Shown: positions 62,781 to 64,000 of the stretch, one piece after another
Layout: each line of letters starts with the position of its first letter
How positions within the stretch are numbered: the first letter of the stretch is position 1
Assembly: GCA_050180485.1 (NCBI GenBank)
Contig: JBFXED010000012.1
Span: forward strand, 1 to 64,000
Direction: 5' to 3'
Length of the DNA stretch: 64,000 bases
From: CADEGL01 sp050180485
Lineage (GTDB): Bacteria > Pseudomonadota > Alphaproteobacteria > CADEGL01
The notes under the pieces: generated by a model
Seen by the model: the letters and a program-made list of their open reading frames with translations, nothing else
Told to the model about the DNA's origin: nothing
The model's database searches: none
Position numbers and translations under genes: made by a program

Positions 62781-64000
62781 GGTGAGTCGGGGGCCGGATC
62801 GGGTGTCGAGCGTACCGACAATCGTCAAGACGGTGTTCGATGAAGCCGCGCAACGCGCCTTCGGCGGGTTGTGCGGGGATTTCAATCCGATTCATGTCGA
62901 TCCGGTTTATTCCAGGAAGGTCGGCGCCGGCCGCCCCATCGTTCATGGCGTTCACCTCGTCTTGTGGAGTATCGAAGCGCTTCTCGAACAGTGCGAGGTC
63001 GCGCGGATCGATACCGGCGGCATCGCTAAAATAGCGGCTACGTTCCGGCGGCCGGTTTATATTGGGACCGAAGTCGAAGCGAGCGTCGATCTCGGGACGG
63101 CGGACGCCGTCGTTCAGATCGGCCAAGCGGGCAACTCCTGCGCCGAGGTGCGTGTCAGCTTCGGGGCCATAGCGGCATCGGCATCGCCTGGCCCCGCTGC
63201 CGATTACGCGAGTCCGGGCGGTCCTCGGCCGTTGGCATTTGCCGAGGTTGCCGGACGCGAAGGGCGCTTCACGCCCCGCTTCGATGCTGGGGTTGCGGGT
63301 GCTCTATTCGCCCGCACCCTTCGTGTCCTTGGCGGTCACACGCTCGCCGAACTCGCAGGCCTTTCCTACCTGGTGGGAATGGAGTGCCCCGGCCTTTTCT
63401 CGCTGCTATCGGGGTTCTCGGTGGAAAACAGACCGCGCGGCCGCGATGCGATGGAATACCGCGTCGTTCGCGCCGACGAGCGGTTCAACCTGGTCCGGAT
63501 GCGGGTATCGGGCGGCCAGCTCGACGGCCAAGTCGATGCCTTCCTCCGGCCTCAACCTCGCCAACCGTCGATGGCGGAGATCTCCGGGCATGTCGGCCGT
63601 GCGGAGTTCGTCGGACAGACCGCGCTGGTGGTCGGCGGATCCCGGGGGATCGGAGAGGTGACGGCGAAGACCGTGGCGGCGGGCGGGGGACGGGTGGTTC
63701 TGACCTATGTCCATGGCCGGGACGATGCGGCGCGCGTGATGGAAGAGATTCGGGCGGCCGGGGGCGGCTGTGAAATCCTCCAATTCGACGTGCGCTCGCC
63801 GGACGCGGACCTGAAGGCGATCGCGCGGCATGGGCCGACGCATATGTATTACTTCGCCACGCCGCCGATTTTCGTTCGCCGTCCGATGCGGATAGACGAG
63901 CGTCTTTTGGAGGATTTTTGGGCCGTTTACGTGCGTGGTTTTTCAGCCGTTTGCGGGCTGGTTGACCATCTGGAGGCCGGGCGCTTGCGCATCTTCTATC
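62767..64000 (+). CDS. MaoC-like dehydratase fused to SDR ketoreductase (3' end outside window)
   Basis: The frame from ATG 62767 overlaps the end of the previous gene by 14 bases and stays open to the edge (411 codons). The MaoC-like hot-dog domain (about 1-135) carries the hydratase dyad D38 and H43 in GDFNPIHVDP. A second hot-dog-like segment (about 150-280) lacks it. A ketoreductase domain begins near 285 with LVVGGSRGIGEV. The catalytic Tyr and Lys would lie beyond the window. Such a fusion could make or remove 3-hydroxyacyl groups on the carrier. Start could be later (GTG at 62782). Confidence 0.8.
   Translation, partial: MSVHEVSRGPDRVSSVPTIVKTVFDEAAQRAFGGLCGDFNPIHVDPVYSRKVGAGRPIVHGVHLVLWSIEALLEQCEVARIDTGGIAKIAATFRRPVYIGTEVEASVDLGTADAVVQIGQAGNSCAEVRVSFGAIAASASPGPAADYASPGGPRPLAFAEVAGREGRFTPRFDAGVAGALFARTLRVLGGHTLAELAGLSYLVGMECPGLFSLLSGFSVENRPRGRDAMEYRVVRADERFNLVRMRVSGGQLDGQVDAFLRPQPRQPSMAEISGHVGRAEFVGQTALVVGGSRGIGEVTAKTVAAGGGRVVLTYVHGRDDAARVMEEIRAAGGGCEILQFDVRSPDADLKAIARHGPTHMYYFATPPIFVRRPMRIDERLLEDFWAVYVRGFSAVCGLVDHLEAGRLRIFY

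Overview
The window is a gene-dense, high-GC chromosomal segment of an alphaproteobacterium, most likely Rhodospirillales-like. The lineage call rests on an RNase E with a long acidic insert inside its S1 domain (44957-47830), the run NDUFA12 / MlaD / DUF2155 / aat / accC / accB / aroQ / DsbA (35067-42332), and the AMIN-type amidase plus PBP1A pair. I see no rRNA, tRNA, CRISPR array, insertion sequence or phage gene.

Region 1-34871 is mostly accessory catabolism and transport. From the left it holds a flavin monooxygenase and DUF1989 pair, a cold-shock gene, an NDP-forming acyl-CoA synthetase, a TauE/VOC pair, a ThDP enzyme with an SDR, an M24 protein with the ligand spacing of DMSP lyase DddP, a phytanoyl-CoA-type dioxygenase, CopC, a PaaK-type CoA ligase and an M19 dipeptidase homologue that lacks part of its metal site. 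A trimethylamine-dehydrogenase-like flavoprotein then leads into four consecutive SDR paralogues. A DoeB-like deacylase, three consecutive EamA exporters, a ureohydrolase / PLP enzyme / ureidoglycolate-lyase operon, a cNMP-FHA protein overlapping a GGDEF protein, RidA, BenE, an M20 amidohydrolase, a VOC protein, a DoeA-like M24 protein and a fourth EamA exporter follow. The theme is uptake, breakdown and export of small amines, amino-acid derivatives and amides. The substrates cannot be read from the sequence.

Region 35067-52421 is mainly core cell biology: a complex I accessory subunit, lipid-transport MlaD proteins, N-end-rule transferase, acetyl-CoA carboxylase subunits, dehydroquinase, periplasmic thiol and protease functions, an aminotransferase, RNase E, cell-wall amidase and PBP1A. 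Two phytanoyl-CoA-type dioxygenase genes lie between aroQ and the DsbA gene.

Region 52437-57946 holds a 34-residue membrane peptide, a small exported Gly/His-rich protein, another dioxygenase, periplasmic MsrB/MsrA, a second ureidoglycolate lyase, and a LemA/TPM/TPM operon.

Region 58145-64000 is the most unusual part: acyl carrier protein, FkbH-type HAD enzyme, MBOAT acyltransferase, membrane-anchored SGNH-like protein, and a MaoC-ketoreductase fusion cut by the window edge. The layout resembles a D-alanylation (Dlt) machine with the loading module replaced by a glyceryl-ACP synthase, so it could move a glycerate- or hydroxyacyl-type group onto an extracytoplasmic acceptor. The second most striking signal is the SDR quartet (17527-20457), which looks like a duplicated two-gene unit and in which three of four members lack one or more catalytic residues.
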